Below, in pieces: positions 28,703-38,803 of a stretch of 64,000 nucleotides of DNA. The translations under genes and the position numbers were made by a program. This DNA is from Vibrio sp. DW001 (GTDB lineage: Bacteria > Pseudomonadota > Gammaproteobacteria > Enterobacterales > Vibrionaceae). Where the stretch lies: assembly GCF_029016285.1 (NCBI RefSeq), contig NZ_CP091975.1, positions 186,001-250,000 on the forward strand, in the 5' to 3' direction. Positions within the stretch are counted from its first letter, which is position 1. Every line of letters begins with the position of its first letter. Under the pieces are notes generated by a model. The model was not told the origin of the DNA. It did no database searches and saw nothing but the letters and a program-made list of their open reading frames with translations.

Positions 28703-29743
28703 ATGCACCGTCTAATTGTGATATATATGATAGTAAGAAACTATTTTTCTAGAAGTAAAATAAAATACATATCAGAGAATGCGGATTGGGTTATTAGAGA
28801 TATAGGCGAATGTTTAAAAAATAAAATATGCAATTTTGATCTTACGGTTACCCATTATGGAATTAGGAATTCGATTGTTCATTATGGGTCTATCGGAGTA
28901 TTTCTAGAGCAGAGCAGAATAAGGCTTCCCCATAAATCGAATCAAGTTGTTGTAACTTGGTTCCACGTGGTATCAAATGATGAACGAACTAAGTTAATTC
29001 CCGAAGCAATAAAACATGTCGATGTTTGGCATACGGCGTCGGTACACACTCGAAATAACTTGGTTGAGTTAGGAATACCGAAAGAAAGAGTTGTTGTTGT
29101 CCCTCTTGGCGTTGATCTAGATTGCTTTAAACCTGCCTTATATAGCGGAAATTCTAAAATAATTGAATCTGCTAAGTTGCAAAAAGATACCGTGATTATA
29201 GGGTCATTTCAAAAAGATGGGAACGGGTGGGGGGAAGGGCTTGATCCCAAACTTATCAAAGGGCCTGATATACTATGCGATGTAATAGAGAGGCTAGCTG
29301 AGAGATATAATATATTCGTCCTACTTACGGGACCAGCAAGAGGGTATGTAAAACATCGATTAGATGTTTCAAAAATTCCTTATCAACATGATTTTTTAGA
29401 TGTTCCAACTAAAGTTGCTGAATACTTTCAAGAAATAGATTTATACATGGTAACTTCTAGAGAAGAAGGAGGCCCTAAATCGATACTAGAATCGATGGCT
29501 TGTGGCGTACCTTTAATAAGCACTAAAGTGGGAATGGCACCCGATATGATAATCAACGGCGAAAACGGATTTTTGATTGACTTGGATAATACGGATGAAA
29601 TTTATGAGAAAGCTTGCTGTTTAATCGACAATAAAGAAATACAAGATAAATTTATTTCAAATGGTATTGATACCATCAAAAATTATGATTGGGGAAAGAT
29701 CGCAGCTCAATATTATGAAAAAATTTACGTGGGTTTGCTATGA
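28703..29743 (+). CDS. Glycosyltransferase family 4
   Basis: A GT-B transferase of about 346 residues. VVVTWFHVVSNDERTKL and VHTRNNLVELGIPKERVVVV lie in the N-terminal half, VPLGVDLDCFKP at the domain junction, and SREEGGPKSILESMACGVPL, the E-x7-E nucleotide-binding motif, in the C-terminal half, followed by LISTKVGMAPDMIINGENGF. ATG 28703 directly after the rmd stop is chosen; ATG 28691 also fits. Probably a sugar transferase for the O-unit; donor not deducible. Confidence 0.85.
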   Translation: MHRLIVIYMIVRNYFSRSKIKYISENADWVIRDIGECLKNKICNFDLTVTHYGIRNSIVHYGSIGVFLEQSRIRLPHKSNQVVVTWFHVVSNDERTKLIPEAIKHVDVWHTASVHTRNNLVELGIPKERVVVVPLGVDLDCFKPALYSGNSKIIESAKLQKDTVIIGSFQKDGNGWGEGLDPKLIKGPDILCDVIERLAERYNIFVLLTGPARGYVKHRLDVSKIPYQHDFLDVPTKVAEYFQEIDLYMVTSREEGGPKSILESMACGVPLISTKVGMAPDMIINGENGFLIDLDNTDEIYEKACCLIDNKEIQDKFISNGIDTIKNYDWGKIAAQYYEKIYVGLL

Positions 29744-30762
29744 AAATTCATATCTTGTTTGAACTAAAAGAGGGAGCCACTGGAGGTGGAAATCAGTTTT
29801 TAAAAGCAATCCGAGATTACTTTACTAGAGCTGATATTTATACTGAGATAGTATCTGAAGCGGACATTATCCTATATAACAGTCATCAATTCATCACTGA
29901 ATTAATGGAAGTAAAACGTAAATATCCAGACAAACTATTTGTACATAGAATTGACGGACCAATAAGACTATATAGCAATATGAATGACAGAAGGGACTTT
30001 GTTATTAATAATGCTAACAAGCTTATTGCAGACGCTTCAATATTTCAATCGAATTGGAGTAAAAAAAAGGGATTGAGCATGGGATTAGTATCAAATCGAT
30101 TCGAAACGACTATTTTGAATGCCCCTAACCCAGGTTTTTTTAACCCTAAAACTCCTACTAAACTTGAGATAGATAAAAAAATAAAACTGATAGCAACCAG
30201 TTGGTCCTCAAACATAAAAAAAGGGTTTGAGGTTTATAAATGGCTTGATGAAAATCTGGACTTTGACATTTATGACATGACATTTGTAGGTAATAGTCCA
30301 GTGACATTTGAAAATATTAACTACAAAAAACCAATGAACAGTGAAGATTTATCAGTCGAATTAAAGAATCATGACCTGTTTATAACTGCGTCACAAAATG
30401 ACCCTTGCTCAAATTCGCTAATAGAAGCTTTACATTGCGGGCTACCTTGCATAGGGCTTAACGAAGGTGGTCATACTGAGATTATATCAAGTGGAGGAGA
30501 GCTATTTGACAATAAAGAGGATATTCTCATTCTTTTGGAGAAAATAGTGAGTAATTATTCGGTGTATCAGAATAATATTGACATACCAGATATTGATGTT
30601 GTTGGTGAAAAATATTCAAGTTTTTTGGAAATGATTTATTTAGAAAAAAAATATGGGAATTATCAAAGTAAGAAATTTGGGATTTATGATCATATATTCT
30701 TGCTTGCTTCACTTTCAATATGGAAATTGAGTGAAAAATTCACGTCTCATCGCAAGAATTAA
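29740..30762 (+). CDS. Glycosyltransferase, GT4-like
   Basis: A 340-residue protein coupled to the previous gene by 4-base overlap. EGATGGGNQFLKAIRDYF at the N-terminus, FVHRIDGPIRLY, then FITASQNDPCSNSLIEALHC with the E-x7-E-like acidic pair and GLNEGGHTEIISSGGELF show a GT-B fold of the GT4 group. The C-terminus (LLASLSIWKLSEKF) is somewhat hydrophobic. One of seven transferases in the operon. Confidence 0.75.
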   Translation: MKIHILFELKEGATGGGNQFLKAIRDYFTRADIYTEIVSEADIILYNSHQFITELMEVKRKYPDKLFVHRIDGPIRLYSNMNDRRDFVINNANKLIADASIFQSNWSKKKGLSMGLVSNRFETTILNAPNPGFFNPKTPTKLEIDKKIKLIATSWSSNIKKGFEVYKWLDENLDFDIYDMTFVGNSPVTFENINYKKPMNSEDLSVELKNHDLFITASQNDPCSNSLIEALHCGLPCIGLNEGGHTEIISSGGELFDNKEDILILLEKIVSNYSVYQNNIDIPDIDVVGEKYSSFLEMIYLEKKYGNYQSKKFGIYDHIFLLASLSIWKLSEKFTSHRKN

Positions 30763-30822
30763 GTTTGAGTTTTATTAATAACTTCGACAATCCGGAAAAT
30801 ATAATCTTAGTGGACCATAAGC

Positions 30823-31509
30823 ATGAATAAGTTAATAATGTCATTACTAAAAAATAAAGTTGTAGCCAGCTTCTTGCAGAAATTGATCTTAAACTTACAC
30901 TCGAAAGCATATAGCTTATCTAGTATTATCGCAATAAATTTAAATGATGGTGTCCATCCCAAGCACCGAATAATGAAATATAAAGAATGGTTTTTAGACC
31001 ATGTGGAAGATAGCTGGGTAGTTTTGGATGTAGGATGTAACACCGGAATGATGCCAGAGGTTATGAGTACTAAGGCCGATTTCGTGTATGGAATAGAGAT
31101 GGAAGAGAGTCATATCTTGGAAGCTAAAAGGAAAAGGCAACAAAAAAATATTGAATTTATTTTGGCTGATGCTACGAAATATGACTACACAAAGTTAAGG
31201 GCTATCGATTGTGTCACTTTATCAAATGTTCTTGAACATATTGAACATAGAGTGGATTTTTTACAGAAATTAATAAAACAAATAAACTGGAATGATAAGA
31301 AAAGGTTATTGATTCGTGTTCCCATGATTGATAGAGAATGGCTGACCATTTATAAGAAAGAACTGAGTGTAGAATACAGGCTTGATAAAACGCATTTTAC
31401 GGAGTTCACATATATAGATTTTGTGAATGAATTGGAGAGGTCGGGAATTAAAGTTATTAAACATGATATAAAATTTGGTGAATTATATGCCGTCTGTGAA
31501 GTTAAATGA
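30823..31509 (+). CDS. SAM-dependent methyltransferase (class I)
   Basis: A 228-residue protein. WVVLDVGCNTGMMPEVMS is motif I, FVYGIEMEESHILEAKRK motif II, and IDCVTLSNVLEHIEHRVDF the catalytic-strand motif of Methyltransf_11/23 proteins. It may add a methyl group to a sugar of the O-unit or to its non-reducing end. Second methyltransferase of the operon; the two are not close copies of each other. Confidence 0.75.
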   Translation: MNKLIMSLLKNKVVASFLQKLILNLHSKAYSLSSIIAINLNDGVHPKHRIMKYKEWFLDHVEDSWVVLDVGCNTGMMPEVMSTKADFVYGIEMEESHILEAKRKRQQKNIEFILADATKYDYTKLRAIDCVTLSNVLEHIEHRVDFLQKLIKQINWNDKKRLLIRVPMIDREWLTIYKKELSVEYRLDKTHFTEFTYIDFVNELERSGIKVIKHDIKFGELYAVCEVK

Positions 31510-31581
31510 AACTCTACACAGTACATTAGAACCTTTTAGAAAACATCCATTATTAAACTTTATATATTTAGAAATTAATTT

Positions 31582-32712
31582 ATGATCTTATCTCTTTTCT
31601 TTACACGTGGCATTTCACTTGAGTTATGGGTTAAGCAAGGCCTGTTTTATCGTGAAAAACTTATCTATGAAAAACATTTGGAACAGGGGAACTTGGACCG
31701 AGTATATTGGTTTACTTACGGAAGTCGCGATGAAAAGATAGCTGAAGAATTAAAGGAGAAGAATGAGTTACATAGACTCATCGAAGTTTATGAGATGCCA
31801 AAAGTGTTTGCTAACTCGAGGATTGGTAGCTATTTATATAGCGTTATATTACCCTTTTATTATCGGAAAAGGATACAGAGAAGTGTAATTATAAAAACAA
31901 ACCAAATGGATGGTTCTTGGACTGGGGTTATTGCTCATGTGTTTTTTAGAAGGAAACTAATAGTAAGAACAGGGTATACGCCTAGTCAACTTGAAAGTAG
32001 TAAAAACAGGAATAGTTTAAGGCTAAAGTGGTATCGGTTTATAGAGAGGCTCTCATATAAGCATTGTGATATAGCGATAGTAGCAAGTCAACATAATAAA
32101 AAATATTTATTGGATAATAGATATCTGGAGCAAAATAAAATAAAGGTTATAAAAAACTTTGTTGATATAGAAACATTCAAGCCCCTTCTTCTTGAACGAT
32201 ATAATGATAGAATCCTATTTGTTGGGAGATTGAATCGAGAGAAAAACTTACATAGTCTTATAGAAGCTGTTGGAAAAACAAGCTTAACACTGGATATATA
32301 TGGGACGGGGAATTTAGAACAAGAACTTATGAGTTTCGCAAAGGAAATGAATGCGAAAGTTAACTTTATGGGAGTTGTGGGAAATTCGCAACTAGCTAGT
32401 ATATATAACCGTTATCAATATTACATCCTCCCTTCTTTTTTTGAGGGAATGCCTAAGACATTATTAGAAGCTATGGCTTGTGGTTGTGTTTGTATAGGCA
32501 CTAATGTTCCTGGTATAAATGAGGTCATTGAAGACCAAGTTGACGGACTTTTATGTGATGACGTTTGCGCAACCGCCATATCAAACAAGCTTCACAGGCT
32601 TGGCGATGAAAATACAAAAATTCTTTCAATTAAAGCGGTATGGAAAATTGAGAGGTTTTATTCTTTAGAGCACACGGTTTATTTAGACCTAGAAATAATT
32701 AATAATTTATGA
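31582..32712 (+). CDS. Glycosyltransferase family 4
   Basis: A 376-residue GT-B enzyme. LFFTRGISLELWVKQGLFYR opens the acceptor domain; ILFVGRLNREKNLHSLIEA and DIYGTGNLEQELMSFAK mark the donor domain; LPSFFEGMPKTLLEAMACGC holds the E-x7-E motif, then IGTNVPGINEVIEDQVDG. Its 3' end overlaps the next GT2 gene by 4 bases. Donor unknown. Confidence 0.85.
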   Translation: MILSLFFTRGISLELWVKQGLFYREKLIYEKHLEQGNLDRVYWFTYGSRDEKIAEELKEKNELHRLIEVYEMPKVFANSRIGSYLYSVILPFYYRKRIQRSVIIKTNQMDGSWTGVIAHVFFRRKLIVRTGYTPSQLESSKNRNSLRLKWYRFIERLSYKHCDIAIVASQHNKKYLLDNRYLEQNKIKVIKNFVDIETFKPLLLERYNDRILFVGRLNREKNLHSLIEAVGKTSLTLDIYGTGNLEQELMSFAKEMNAKVNFMGVVGNSQLASIYNRYQYYILPSFFEGMPKTLLEAMACGCVCIGTNVPGINEVIEDQVDGLLCDDVCATAISNKLHRLGDENTKILSIKAVWKIERFYSLEHTVYLDLEIINNL

Positions 32713-33515
32713 ATACAAAATATACTCCTTTGGTTTCTGTTGTTATGTCTGTTTACAATGGTGAAGATTATTTGGCCGCTGCAATAGAATCGATTTTAGA
32801 ACAAACATATGTTAATATTGAATTTGTAATTGTAAATGACGGATCTTCAGATAGCAGTTTATCCATTATTAAAAAATATATGAAAATCGATGATAGAATA
32901 GTATTAATTGACCAGGATAATATAGGTCTGACAAGGTCACTAAATAAAGCTATTTCGTATTCAAAGGGCAAGTACATCGCTAGACAGGATGCTGATGATG
33001 AAAGTTTAAGTTCCCGTTTAGCAGTACAAATGTCTTATATTAAAGAGTATAACTTGGATCTTGTTACATCTAGGGCAATAAAGAATACGAAGTCAGTTCC
33101 GAATCCCTTTATGTTGAATTTTCGTAAGGTGGATTCATTTAAAGCGGGTAACATGTTCATTCATGGTACATTTTTTGGTAAAACAAGTATCTTTAAAAAA
33201 ATCGGGTACAACGAGCAATTTACTTACGCTCAAGATTTTAAATTTATTTTGGAATGTATTAAACATAAAGTTAGTATTGGATATGTCGCTGAGCCACTCT
33301 ACATTATTAATGATGTAGAGTCGAATATAAGCAATAGAAAGAAGAAGGAGCAGAACCAATGTGTTTCGCAATCGTTGATTGAACATTTTGGTACTGACAG
33401 GTGCTTTAAGTTACTATCTAGGTTTAATGGTTTTCCATTCAAAATAATAAAAATATTAGCTTTGATTTCTTTCAATTTTGGAGGGGATGATGCGTTTAAA
33501 TATATTAAAAAATAA
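32709..33515 (+). CDS. Glycosyltransferase family 2
   Basis: A 268-residue GT-A enzyme with the standard N-terminus: PLVSVVMSVYNGEDYLAAAI, FVIVNDGSSDSSLSIIKKY, GLTRSLNKAISYSKGKYIA and RQDADDESLSSRL with the Asp-x-Asp. The C-terminal part is variable, as expected for acceptor recognition. It overlaps wzy by 26 bases. Confidence 0.88.
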   Translation: MNTKYTPLVSVVMSVYNGEDYLAAAIESILEQTYVNIEFVIVNDGSSDSSLSIIKKYMKIDDRIVLIDQDNIGLTRSLNKAISYSKGKYIARQDADDESLSSRLAVQMSYIKEYNLDLVTSRAIKNTKSVPNPFMLNFRKVDSFKAGNMFIHGTFFGKTSIFKKIGYNEQFTYAQDFKFILECIKHKVSIGYVAEPLYIINDVESNISNRKKKEQNQCVSQSLIEHFGTDRCFKLLSRFNGFPFKIIKILALISFNFGGDDAFKYIKK

Positions 33516-34911
33516 AATTATACTTTTTTTTCTGCTATTGATTTTTAGTTTGTTAGCTAATGTTTTTGTATCCAATATGTCCATATTGGGAGCTTGTTCT
33601 TCATTGATGGGTCTTTCGCTTTTAATATATACGTTTTACATTAATGATGAAAGATACATTCTACTATTCTATATTTGGAATTGGTTTCTTGGGCCCTTTT
33701 TTATTATTAATTTCCATGAGTTAGGGTACGATTCTCTTGGCAGGCTTGATCTTTTTTTATCTGTCCTATTGTCACTTTATTTTGTATTGAAAAATAAAAA
33801 AATCAACACTACTTGTTTTTTTATACTAATACTCACTATTTTAAATGTTTTATTTACATTTATAAATGAATCAGAAACTATAGATCTTTTTGACTCCTAT
33901 TACAGCATAGGATGTGGAGTATTAATTTCTTATATTCTATTCGGTATTATTAAAAATGAATGGGTCAGCCTGAACCCAAAAACTCATGATTTATTTTTCT
34001 TGCTGTTATGCTTTATATTTATATTTAATTTGTCATTGGCTTATATACAATTATTTTTCCCTGGGGTTTATATTAGATCAGGCTCAACAATAGCGTCTAG
34101 TTGGATATTTGGTGTGTTGGTGAATAGACCTATCGGATTATTTGATACTGCATTTCGTTTCCCCTTAAGTACTTTGTTACTGAGTTATTTTCTATTCATG
34201 TTTACAAATGACAAGTACAAAAGTGGAGTAATTAAATTTAATTTCATTTTTGTTTTTCCACTGATAATCTTGTCATCTTCTGCCGTTGGACTTGGTATTA
34301 CACTTTATTGTATCAACCTTTATTGTAATAAAATCGAAGCTATTAGAAAAAATAAGACGAGGCTTTTACTATTTTTCTTGCTGTGCTTAGTCATTACATT
34401 ATTCGATTTTTCACTTTCGGACCTCGGAAAGTCGACAGGTACAAAATTTCTGGTTTGGAGAATGATTGGTGAAGATTTGGTCTATAGTACTGATTTTCTC
34501 GATTTCCTATTTGGACATGGGATTGGTAGTACGGAACTATTGTCTGTGAATATCCCCGATTTTTTAGCCACTTATGAGTATGGGCGGATCTCATACGATC
34601 ATGAAATTCTTCGTCGAGATGGATACTTATTACCACACAATATATTTATTCAAAAGTTATATGAATTCGGTTTTTTACTTTTCATGGTGATTCTGATACC
34701 TACTGTTCGATCTTTGATATATATCTATAGAAGTAAAGATTTCTCATTTATAAATTTGGTTTTCCTTGCCTCATTTGTTAACTACAATTTACATAATGGG
34801 ATGTTTTCAGTATATTTCCTTCTTCCTTTATTGCTTGTTAGCCATTTGGAACGAAAGAGCAGAGGTGATTTCTTGAGTTGTACTATTATTAAGGCGAGGG
34901 AAGTTTTTTGA
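33490..34911 (+). CDS. wzy: O-antigen polymerase (Wzy)
   Basis: About 473 residues, strongly hydrophobic, with some eleven membrane segments (e.g. IILFFLLLIFSLLANVFVS and LIILSSSAVGLGITLYCI) and a long loop at about residues 310-390 with HGIGSTELLSV and LLPHNIFIQKLYEFG, the Wzy-like His-Asn motif before a membrane segment. It would polymerise O-units in the periplasm. Two tandem ATGs follow GGAGG; the second (33490) has the better 5-base spacing. It is the only polymerase candidate inside this operon. Confidence 0.8.
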   Translation: MRLNILKNKIILFFLLLIFSLLANVFVSNMSILGACSSLMGLSLLIYTFYINDERYILLFYIWNWFLGPFFIINFHELGYDSLGRLDLFLSVLLSLYFVLKNKKINTTCFFILILTILNVLFTFINESETIDLFDSYYSIGCGVLISYILFGIIKNEWVSLNPKTHDLFFLLLCFIFIFNLSLAYIQLFFPGVYIRSGSTIASSWIFGVLVNRPIGLFDTAFRFPLSTLLLSYFLFMFTNDKYKSGVIKFNFIFVFPLIILSSSAVGLGITLYCINLYCNKIEAIRKNKTRLLLFFLLCLVITLFDFSLSDLGKSTGTKFLVWRMIGEDLVYSTDFLDFLFGHGIGSTELLSVNIPDFLATYEYGRISYDHEILRRDGYLLPHNIFIQKLYEFGFLLFMVILIPTVRSLIYIYRSKDFSFINLVFLASFVNYNLHNGMFSVYFLLPLLLVSHLERKSRGDFLSCTIIKAREVF

Positions 34912-35711
34912 TTTCAATAATTATGCCGTCACTAGATCCAGATGTAATAAAAATAACAAGTACCCTTGAATCTATTTTTATTAATCATGGTGATTTTGAG
35001 TTAATTCTTGTGCTCCAGAGTACACCGGCAGAGAAGATAAAAACCATCCAAAATTTATTCTCAGAGGAAAAAAAGCTAAGAATAGTAATTAACGACGAAG
35101 TCGGTATTTCTGCCGCAAGAAATAAAGGTATAAAAGTGTCTTTAGGCAGTTGGATTTTACTACTTGATGATGATGTTTATATAAAGGCAGACACCATAAA
35201 AAAATTAGTAGGGAATTTAGATAAGAATGTTTTAATGTATTACGGAAATGCTAAAGTGTATGATACCGAAGAATACTACGTGAAGCATTTTGTTAGGGAT
35301 AAAGACCTCGATATTTGGAATTACAATAGAGTTTGTAGTATTGCGTTGATTATTAATAAAAATGTTTTTGAAACGTTTGGATATTTTGATGAAAGGCTAG
35401 GTTCGGGAACTTACTTTGGATCCTCAGAAGAGAGTGACTTAATTTTAAGAGTCTTATTGAACGAAATTCGAATAGTTTATATGGAGTGTTACAATGTTTA
35501 TCATGAAAGAGCAATGCATTCACTTCCAAAGGTAGAGCGTTATGCTAGAGGAAGCGGGGCGTTGTATAGTAAATTTTTTGATTGCGGGAACTATAAATTA
35601 TATTTAAAATTCATTTTGGATTTAGTTTTAAGAGTTATATTTTTGTTTACCTTTAGAAGGAAAAGATATGTATTCTTTAAGGGTTTTTTAAGTGGGTTAT
35701 TCAAATTCTAG
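34908..35711 (+). CDS. Glycosyltransferase family 2
   Basis: A 267-residue GT-A enzyme. ISIIMPSLDPDVIKITSTLE starts the fold, GISAARNKGIKVSLGSWIL and LLDDDVYIKADTIKKL give the Asp-rich donor site, and a His-Glu-Arg segment (VYHERAMHSLPKVERYARG) follows. The start is TTG overlapping the wzy stop (TTGA), with GAGGGAAG seven bases upstream, so translation is probably coupled to wzy. Confidence 0.82.
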   Translation: MISIIMPSLDPDVIKITSTLESIFINHGDFELILVLQSTPAEKIKTIQNLFSEEKKLRIVINDEVGISAARNKGIKVSLGSWILLLDDDVYIKADTIKKLVGNLDKNVLMYYGNAKVYDTEEYYVKHFVRDKDLDIWNYNRVCSIALIINKNVFETFGYFDERLGSGTYFGSSEESDLILRVLLNEIRIVYMECYNVYHERAMHSLPKVERYARGSGALYSKFFDCGNYKLYLKFILDLVLRVIFLFTFRRKRYVFFKGFLSGLFKF

Positions 35712-36155
35712 TCAATATAAAGTTATTGGCATTGAACTGAAACGCTTACCGTTTATAAAGTGAGGTAACCAGCAAGTGTTGTTACAGGCTTGAATCGTAT
35801 GGACGGTGATAATGGCTTGGTGTTGCTGCATGCTCTAAGTTAGCTTAGCTCTGTATAATTCGATGCTGATAGCTCTGCTCATTCAGATCGTTGGTACAGG
35901 ATAGGAGGGCATTAAATCCATAAATCAGAATCTAAATACTAGAAGTGAACTCTAAATACTGTTAAAGATGTCGGTAAAAATTGGCCTAGGTACATTAGCG
36001 ATTTGTTTTTTTAGTGAACAAAAAGTATTCAAAGTGGAAGTTTGGCTTAAATGAAGTAACTGCAGAGTGACGAGTAAACAGAAAAGCGGTTACGCTGTAG
36101 AAAATCATGTATTTGCCGTTGTTCATACATCAATTCAAATAGAGAAAGTTAATAA
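35712..36155. other. Gene-free gap inside the O-antigen operon
   Basis: These 444 bases contain no reading frame with recognisable coding pattern on either strand, no repeat of the dispersed palindrome family and no clear terminator. All other gaps in the cluster are much shorter. It may be the decayed remnant of a gene or of an insertion; I could not recognise which. Confidence 0.5.
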
Positions 36156-37265
36156 ATGACTAATATCTTACACATTTACAGAACATGTTACCCAGAAACA
36201 CAGGGCGGCATCGAGCAAGTCATCAAGAGTTTATCTAAGGGGCTTGTTGAACTTGGTCAGAGCGTACGGATACTAGCTCTCTCTGATAAAAATAAAACGA
36301 TCCACTATCAGGGAGCAGAAGTTATTTTCTTCCAGAGGGATTTCTCTATTAAGTCCAATTGTTTTTCATTTTCGATGTTTTGTAATATCAAGTCTCATTT
36401 TGAATGGGCAGATGTGGTTAACTTTCATTATCCTTGGCCATCTGGTGATTTGCTCGTTCCATTGATAAACTCGAACAAACCAATAGTGGTTACTTATCAT
36501 TCAGATATAATTAGACAAAAGCTCCTAAAGTCAGTTTATAGTCCGCTAGAAAAGTACTTTTTAAATAGAGCTGATGCACTGGTGCCAACCAGCAAAAACT
36601 ATCTAGAATCGAGTGAAACGTTAGCTAATTACAAGAGCAAATGTTCGGTTATCCCGCTTGGTGTTGATTTTTCTGAATATGATGCTGTTGACGCTGAAGT
36701 TAAGGTGGAAATGAGAGATAAAGTTGGTAGTGGCTTTTTCTTGTTTGTCGGGGTTCTTCGTTATTATAAGGGGTTACAGTACTTGCTAGAAGCTGCAAAA
36801 ATGACCGGACATCAAGTGGTTATTGCGGGTAAGGGCCCTGAAGAGATACGGCTTAAGGAATATACGGAAGCTAACCATCTGACGAATGTTATTTTTTTAG
36901 GTTTTGTTTCCGAGAAGGAAAAGAATGCATTACTGTCATTGTCCAAGTGTTTTGTTTTTCCTTCTTTTGTAAGAACAGAAGCTTTTGGAGTATCACTTAT
37001 AGAAGCGTTATATCACGGAAAACCTATTATATCTTGTGATATATCAACGGGCACATCGTTTGTAAACGAGCATTTGTCGACTGGATACGTTATAGCTCCT
37101 GCTGACTCTCGAGCGTTGGCAAAAGCAATGTCAGATATGGAAGGGGATGAGAGATATCAGGAATACAGTGTAAATGCCAAAGCTAGGGCTTTATCATTGT
37201 TCTCCTATAAAAAAATGACAGGTAGTTATCAGGAGCTCTATGGGACCCTCCTTGCTCGAAAATAA
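36156..37265 (+). CDS. Glycosyltransferase family 4, WbpZ/mannosyl-rhamnosyl type
   Basis: A 369-residue GT-B enzyme. LHIYRTCYPETQGGIEQVIK is the opening typical of WbpZ/WbdC-like transferases that use GDP-D-rhamnose or GDP-mannose. VPLGVDFSEYD-like (IPLGVDFSEYDAVD) lies at the hinge, FVGVLRYYKGLQYLLEAA and VFPSFVRTEAFGVSLIEALY (E-x7-E) in the donor domain. With gmd, rmd and manC present, transfer of D-rhamnose is a reasonable guess. It stands between the gene-free gap and manC. Confidence 0.82.
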   Translation: MTNILHIYRTCYPETQGGIEQVIKSLSKGLVELGQSVRILALSDKNKTIHYQGAEVIFFQRDFSIKSNCFSFSMFCNIKSHFEWADVVNFHYPWPSGDLLVPLINSNKPIVVTYHSDIIRQKLLKSVYSPLEKYFLNRADALVPTSKNYLESSETLANYKSKCSVIPLGVDFSEYDAVDAEVKVEMRDKVGSGFFLFVGVLRYYKGLQYLLEAAKMTGHQVVIAGKGPEEIRLKEYTEANHLTNVIFLGFVSEKEKNALLSLSKCFVFPSFVRTEAFGVSLIEALYHGKPIISCDISTGTSFVNEHLSTGYVIAPADSRALAKAMSDMEGDERYQEYSVNAKARALSLFSYKKMTGSYQELYGTLLARK

Positions 37266-37382
37266 ATAGCATTGATTCACTGATGGTGATGTGTAGAATT
37301 GATTTATTGGCGAGCATATTCTAAAAATGTAAAACCATTCACGGTTATTAACTTGCCTTAAAGAAATATTTGGAATTTTAAT

Positions 37383-38795
37383 ATGATTACTCCTGTAATA
37401 ATAGCAGGGGGCACAGGCTCCCGTTTATGGCCTCTGTCTCGTGAGCTTTATCCAAAACAATTTTTAAGTGTTACCGGCGATATGTCTATGCTACAGCAGA
37501 CAGTTTCACGACTTGCAGGTATAGAGCACAAAAATCCAATTCTTGTTTGTAATGAAGAGCATCGTTTTATTGCTGCAGAACAGATGCGCTTAGGTGGTTT
37601 TGAACATGGTGGTATTATTTTAGAACCCGTAGGTAGAAATACTGCACCAGCAATTGCTCTCGCAGCGCTGCAAGCGTTAAGTAATTCAGATAATAGAGAT
37701 GATCCGCTGTTATTGGTATTAGCTGCTGATCATGTAATTGAGAATGAAGCTGCTTTTGTAAATTCAATTGTAAAAGCTCAGAATTCTACAAATGATGGTA
37801 AGTTAGTTGCATTTGGTATCGTACCAAATTCACCAGAAACTGGTTATGGTTATATTAAATCAGGTAAAAAGCAAGGTGATGCGTTTTTGGTAAGTGAATT
37901 TGTTGAAAAGCCTGATTTAGCAACAGCAGAACAATACTTAGCAACAAATGAATATTACTGGAATAGCGGTATGTTTTTGTTTAAGGCAAGTCGTTATCTT
38001 GAGGAGTTGGCTAAATATGAACCAGAAATCCTTGAAATATGTAAGAAAGTAATCGCAATATCGTCACAAGATATTGAATTTATACGCATAGATTCGGAAG
38101 TTTTTAAAGTGTGTCCTGATAAGTCTGTTGATTATGCTGTAATGGAAAGAACGGATTCAGCAGTTGTGGTACCAATGGATGCGGGGTGGAGTGATGTAGG
38201 TTCATTCTCTGCTTTATGGGACATTTCAGAAAAAGATAAAAATAAGAATGCAATTAGAGGGGATGTTATTACTATTGATTCAACAAATAATTACATCTTT
38301 GCAGAACACAAACTTGTTTCGATTGTTGGTGTTGATAATTTAGTCGTGATTGAAACAAAAGACGCCATTTTAGTTGCTAATAAAGATAAAGTACAAGACG
38401 TTAAAAGAGTGGTCACTAAGCTGAAAGAAGCGGGACGAACAGAGCAAAAGCTGCATAGAGAGGTTTATCGGCCTTGGGGTAAGTATGACTCGATAGATTT
38501 TGGTGCTAGAGACCAAGTTAAACGAATAACCGTAAAGCCGGGTGAAAAGCTTTCGATTCAGAAACATTTCCATCGCTCAGAGCACTGGGTCGTAGTATCA
38601 GGTACAGCAAGTGTATTAAATGGTGATGAAACAACGATAGTGACAGAAAATGAATCGATTTATATACCATTAGGTACTGTTCATGCTCTAGAGAATCCTG
38701 GGAAGATACCATTAGAAATGATAGAAGTACAAACAGGTAGCTATCTTGGCGAAGATGATATTGTCCGTTTTGAAGACCGATACGGCAGAAATTAA
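37383..38795 (+). CDS. manC: Mannose-1-phosphate guanylyltransferase / mannose-6-phosphate isomerase
   Basis: A 470-residue bifunctional enzyme of normal length. [20 protein letters not shown] is the GTP-binding N-terminus, with [11 protein letters not shown] and FVEKPD following; residues from about 340 form the cupin isomerase domain ([36 protein letters not shown]). It makes GDP-mannose for Gmd and so for GDP-D-rhamnose. The adjacent phosphomannomutase gene is broken, so mannose-1-phosphate must come from another enzyme, probably the one at 52-53 kb. Confidence 0.95.
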   Translation: MITPVIIAGGTGSRLWPLSRELYPKQFLSVTGDMSMLQQTVSRLAGIEHKNPILVCNEEHRFIAAEQMRLGGFEHGGIILEPVGRNTAPAIALAALQALSNSDNRDDPLLLVLAADHVIENEAAFVNSIVKAQNSTNDGKLVAFGIVPNSPETGYGYIKSGKKQGDAFLVSEFVEKPDLATAEQYLATNEYYWNSGMFLFKASRYLEELAKYEPEILEICKKVIAISSQDIEFIRIDSEVFKVCPDKSVDYAVMERTDSAVVVPMDAGWSDVGSFSALWDISEKDKNKNAIRGDVITIDSTNNYIFAEHKLVSIVGVDNLVVIETKDAILVANKDKVQDVKRVVTKLKEAGRTEQKLHREVYRPWGKYDSIDFGARDQVKRITVKPGEKLSIQKHFHRSEHWVVVSGTASVLNGDETTIVTENESIYIPLGTVHALENPGKIPLEMIEVQTGSYLGEDDIVRFEDRYGRN

Positions 38796-38803
38796 GGAAA
38801 GGT

